A stretch of DNA of 12,097 bases, taken from contig CAZQDQ010000024.1 of assembly GCA_964592455.1 (NCBI GenBank), positions 1-12,097 on the forward strand, read 5' to 3'. A program made the position numbers and the translations under genes. Position 1 is the first letter of the stretch, and each line of letters starts with the position of its first letter. The notes under the pieces were generated by a model, which made no database searches, was not told the DNA's origin, and worked only from the letters and a program-made list of their open reading frames with translations. This DNA is from MFAQ01 sp964592455 (GTDB lineage: Bacteria > Patescibacteriota > Microgenomatia > UBA1400 > MFAQ01). This document shows, in pieces, positions 10,292 to 12,097 of the stretch.

Positions 10292-11569
10292 GTGAAAAGA
10301 AGCCTCTTATATAAAAGTACAATAGAGCATTTAAAGAAGATGAACTCTCTGCCCTCGTCTCCTTTTGTGGTTGGTGCGCAAGTGCGGTATGTTGAGCATT
10401 TTTTAACAAAACATGGATATGAGTACAAGAAAACTTCCTATAGTTTGATTGTTAATGTTCCTGCTAAATCAAGAAGGAAGCTGGTTGTTATGACTCATCT
10501 AGATCACCCTGGGGCAGTTTTAGACGGTAGAGGCCGAGGTATTTTTTTTGGATCGGTTGGACTGGAGAGAATAGAAAGAAGAATAAAGAAGGGTTTTTAT
10601 TTGAGAGTGTTATCACCTACTGGTGAAAGACTTGGCTTGGTTAAATTAACAGGTGTGGGACGTAACAAACAAAAATTTCGCTATTCGGCAAATTTTGTGG
10701 TGCCAAGGAACTCTAGTGCTCAGTTTGATATTCCTGTTTTTGAGGAAGATGAAAATTATTTAAAAGCATATAACTGCGATAATGCGATTGATACGGCGGT
10801 GATGTTGGCGTTATTGGAGGAGAAGTTTGTACCTATTTATGATACCTATTTTGTCTTTAATATCCATGAGGAGGTTCACCAGATATCGGCTTGGAAGCTG
10901 GCTAGAGACAATGAGTTGGGTCTTACTAAACAAGATATGGTATTAAACCTGGAGTCCCCAATTATTGCAACAAACAAAGATTTTAGGGGACCTAGCTTAA
11001 ATTATGTAGACGGGCCAGTGGTGAAGCTTTCTAATTTGGGTTGTTTATTCGGATTTATGGTTAATGGTGACAACGACTTAGAAAAAATGTTAGAAATAAT
11101 TGCAAAGAAGAATAACGATAAGATCCAAACAGGCTTTGCTAAGGGGTCAGATGAGGCTAGGTGTTTTTCCAGTTTTGATTACACGGCCAATATTGTAACT
11201 TTGGCGATACCAAATAAATATAAGCATAACTGGGGTAGCAAGGACGAGTTTGTGGCTGAGAAGATTCTAAAGAGAGATGTAAAGGTTTTTGGAAGTTTAC
11301 TTCACAGTTTGTTAACAACATCAATTAAGGCAAAAGAAATTAAGGAGGTAAGCGGTTTATCTGGTTTAGCAAAAAGAAATGACACGATTACGGACAGGTT
11401 GGGAATGAGAAGAAAAGCTATTTTAAATAACCGGCTGGATATTCGTTACCGTCCGGTCGCTTGGCGAGGTTATTATTTTCCGGAGTCAGTGGCAGATTGG
11501 TTGTTGGATAAAATTTTTGGAGCCTGGTCTTACATCTATTGGTTTTTGGCATTGATAAGGTTTTTTTAA
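10292..11569 (+). CDS. M42-like metallopeptidase with hydrophobic C-terminal tail
   Basis: Predicted dinuclear-metal aminopeptidase of the M42 (or related M20/M28 clan) type. Candidate ligands in the family order are His69 with Asp71 (VVMTHLDHPG), Asp163 (NCDNAIDTA), Glu193-Glu194 (NIHEEV, the catalytic base and a ligand), Glu221 (LNLESP) and His312 (NKYKHNW). GSDEAR at 285-290 matches the family GTDA block. It has 425 residues against about 350 for typical M42. The extra part includes a basic region (about 345-395) and a last hydrophobic stretch (about 407-425) that could anchor it in the membrane. No signal peptide is present, so the catalytic part should be cytoplasmic. TTG 10286 is an alternative start; GTG 10292 fits the TATAAT spacing. 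Confidence 0.75.
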   Translation: MKRSLLYKSTIEHLKKMNSLPSSPFVVGAQVRYVEHFLTKHGYEYKKTSYSLIVNVPAKSRRKLVVMTHLDHPGAVLDGRGRGIFFGSVGLERIERRIKKGFYLRVLSPTGERLGLVKLTGVGRNKQKFRYSANFVVPRNSSAQFDIPVFEEDENYLKAYNCDNAIDTAVMLALLEEKFVPIYDTYFVFNIHEEVHQISAWKLARDNELGLTKQDMVLNLESPIIATNKDFRGPSLNYVDGPVVKLSNLGCLFGFMVNGDNDLEKMLEIIAKKNNDKIQTGFAKGSDEARCFSSFDYTANIVTLAIPNKYKHNWGSKDEFVAEKILKRDVKVFGSLLHSLLTTSIKAKEIKEVSGLSGLAKRNDTITDRLGMRRKAILNNRLDIRYRPVAWRGYYFPESVADWLLDKIFGAWSYIYWFLALIRFF

Positions 11570-11571
11570 AA

Positions 11572-11601
11572 TAAAAAAAGACACTGGTATTTCCAGTGTC
11601 T
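11572..11601 (-). terminator. Terminator of the tRNA operon
   Basis: On the minus strand AGACACTGG (11601-11593), loop AAATA and CCAGTGTCT (11587-11579) form a perfect 9-bp stem followed by TTTTTT. It closes the tRNA operon 12 bases after tRNA-Arg. On the plus strand it may also end the M42-like gene, though the T-run there is weak. Confidence 0.92.
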
Positions 11602-11612
11602 TGTGTGTGGAG

Positions 11613-11685
11613 CGCCCTGAGAGGGAGTCGAACCCACAGTCAACGGCTTAGAAGGCCGCCGCTCTATCCATTGAGCTACCAGGGC
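11613..11685 (-). tRNA. tRNA-Arg (anticodon TCT)
   Basis: A 73-nt tRNA with acceptor stem GCCCTGG/TCAGGGC and anticodon loop CTTCTAA, giving anticodon TCT for AGA codons. The T arm carries TTCGACT. The discriminator is G and no CCA is encoded. It is the last gene of the four-tRNA unit. Confidence 0.95.
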
Positions 11686-11700
11686 ACTTACTAAGTTTTC

Positions 11701-11717
11701 GCCACTTTTGGGGTGGC
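11701..11717. repeat. Stem-loop in the spacer between tRNA-Pro and tRNA-Arg
   Basis: GCCAC (11701-11705) pairs with GTGGC (11713-11717) around a seven-base loop. It lies between two tRNA units and may guide processing of the precursor; it has no T-run. Confidence 0.4.
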
Positions 11718-11720
11718 TAG

Positions 11721-11793
11721 TAGGGAGAACGGGATTCGAACCCGCGACCTCTTGCTCCCAAAGCAAGCGCGCTGCCAGCTGCGCTACCTCCCT
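11721..11793 (-). tRNA. tRNA-Pro (anticodon TGG)
   Basis: A 73-nt tRNA with acceptor stem AGGGAGG/TCTCCCT (one G-T pair) and anticodon stem CTTGC/GCAAG around TTTGGGA, giving anticodon TGG for CCA and related Pro codons. The T arm is GCGGG-TTCGAAT-CCCGT. The discriminator is A; no CCA is encoded. Confidence 0.95.
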
Positions 11794-11808
11794 GCTTTGT
11801 CTTGCCAG

Positions 11809-11890
11809 TGGGGACGGAGGGACTTGAACCCTCACACCTTGCGGTATCAGATCCTAAGTCTGACGCGTCTGCCAATTCCGCCACGTCCTC
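11809..11890 (-). tRNA. tRNA-Leu (anticodon TAG)
   Basis: An 82-nt class II tRNA with a long variable arm. The anticodon stem encloses loop CTTAGGA, giving anticodon TAG for CTA and related Leu codons. The T arm is GAGGG-TTCAAGT-CCCTC. The acceptor stem GAGGACG/CGTCCCC has an A2-C71 mismatch. The discriminator is A; no CCA is encoded. Confidence 0.94.
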
Positions 11891-11919
11891 GTTTTTAATG
11901 TTTTCCTCCCCCGTGGGAG

Positions 11920-11991
11920 AGCCAGTAAAGGGACTTGAACCCTTAACCTACCGCTTACAAGGCGGTTGCTCTACCATTGAGCTACACCGGC
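11920..11991 (-). tRNA. tRNA-Thr (anticodon TGT)
   Basis: A 72-nt tRNA with acceptor stem GCCGGTG/TACTGGC (two G-T pairs) and anticodon stem ACCGC/GCGGT around CTTGTAA, giving anticodon TGT for ACA and related Thr codons. The T arm carries TTCAAGT. The discriminator is T; no CCA is encoded. It is the first gene of the operon. Confidence 0.95.
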
Positions 11992-12008
11992 AAAGTAATA
12001 TTGGAGAG

Positions 12009-12037
12009 ATTGTCCCATAATTTTTAGTTTTTGTCAA
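12009..12037 (-). promoter_or_regulatory. Promoter of the four-tRNA operon
   Basis: On the minus strand TTGACA (12037-12032) and GACAAT (12014-12009) are separated by 17 bases. TG at 12017-12016 gives an extended -10. Transcription should start about ten bases before tRNA-Thr. With the terminator at 11601-11572 this defines one complete unit of about 430 nt. Confidence 0.75.
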
Positions 12038-12069
12038 TTTTGCGCAATGTTCACTTAAATATCCGACAG

Positions 12070-12084
12070 TCCATAAAATATGGA
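12070..12084. repeat. Inverted repeat TCCATA-AAA-TATGGA at the window edge
   Basis: A perfect 6-bp inverted repeat, nested within a wider pair ATATCC (12059-12064) and GGATAT (12082-12087). It lies upstream of the tRNA operon promoter and next to TTGACATATCCAT on the minus strand (12091-12079). It could be an operator or the promoter of a gene outside the window. Confidence 0.4.
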
Positions 12085-12097
12085 TATGTCAAACACA

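Noticed and set aside
11566..12020. Reading frames across the tRNA cluster on both strands
   Set aside because: They translate tRNA genes; peptides such as GFEPSH/GLEPLTYRL types are well-known spurious products of tRNA regions.
1..12097. CRISPR array, phage or transposon genes
   Set aside because: No regularly spaced repeats with unique spacers, and no integrase, transposase or structural phage gene were seen.

Overview
The window reads like part of a small, AT-rich genome of the Patescibacteria (Candidate Phyla Radiation) type, perhaps close to Microgenomates or Katanobacteria. This is inferred from short tightly packed genes, many overlaps, compact versions of conserved families (a 174-residue YebC, a 150-residue LspA homologue), an EF-P/YebC/RluA/DksA housekeeping set, many small membrane proteins of unknown function, and tRNA genes without encoded CCA. 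There is no 16S gene or ribosomal operon in view, so the placement is provisional.

Layout. 1-820: a partial membrane gene on the minus strand, tRNA-Leu(CAA), and a convergent pair of overlapping small membrane genes that share a bidirectional terminator with the tRNA. 827-1938: efp (+) and a minus-strand membrane protein converge on a 99-bp interspersed element with terminal inverted repeats. 1964-5083: a compressed plus-strand operon, with an Lgt-like membrane protein, a DksA/TraR zinc-finger protein, an LspA homologue, an RluA-type pseudouridine synthase and a LytR_C-domain envelope protein; the first four overlap by 25, 35 and 53 bp. 5080-5790 (minus): a TPR protein with a HIRAN-like domain. 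5861-7219: a short-form YebC and a polytopic membrane protein. 7220-7930: about 710 bp with no convincing gene but several repeats and palindromes. 7965-9088: three small orphan genes, each with its own promoter, Shine-Dalgarno site and terminator. 9121-11569: an MFS transporter and an M42-like metallopeptidase with a hydrophobic tail. 11613-11991 (minus): a complete four-tRNA operon (Thr-Leu-Pro-Arg) with promoter and terminator.

Two start styles coexist. The larger genes (efp, lgt-like, the 1492-1938 membrane gene, TPR-HIRAN, yebC, MFS, M42-like) have a -10-like hexamer 5 to 10 bases before the start codon and no Shine-Dalgarno, which predicts leaderless mRNAs. The small genes (1-153, 354-566, 553-735, 7965-8210, 8346-8678, 8798-9088) have clear Shine-Dalgarno sites and short leaders. 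Two of the small genes also place their stop codon inside the loop of their own terminator.

No phage, transposase, CRISPR array or recognisable defence island is present. The most unusual items are the two-style initiation pattern, the overlapping operon with eroded lipoprotein-processing motifs, the TPR-HIRAN protein, the Arg32 EF-P, and the unexplained repeat-bearing gap at 7220-7930.
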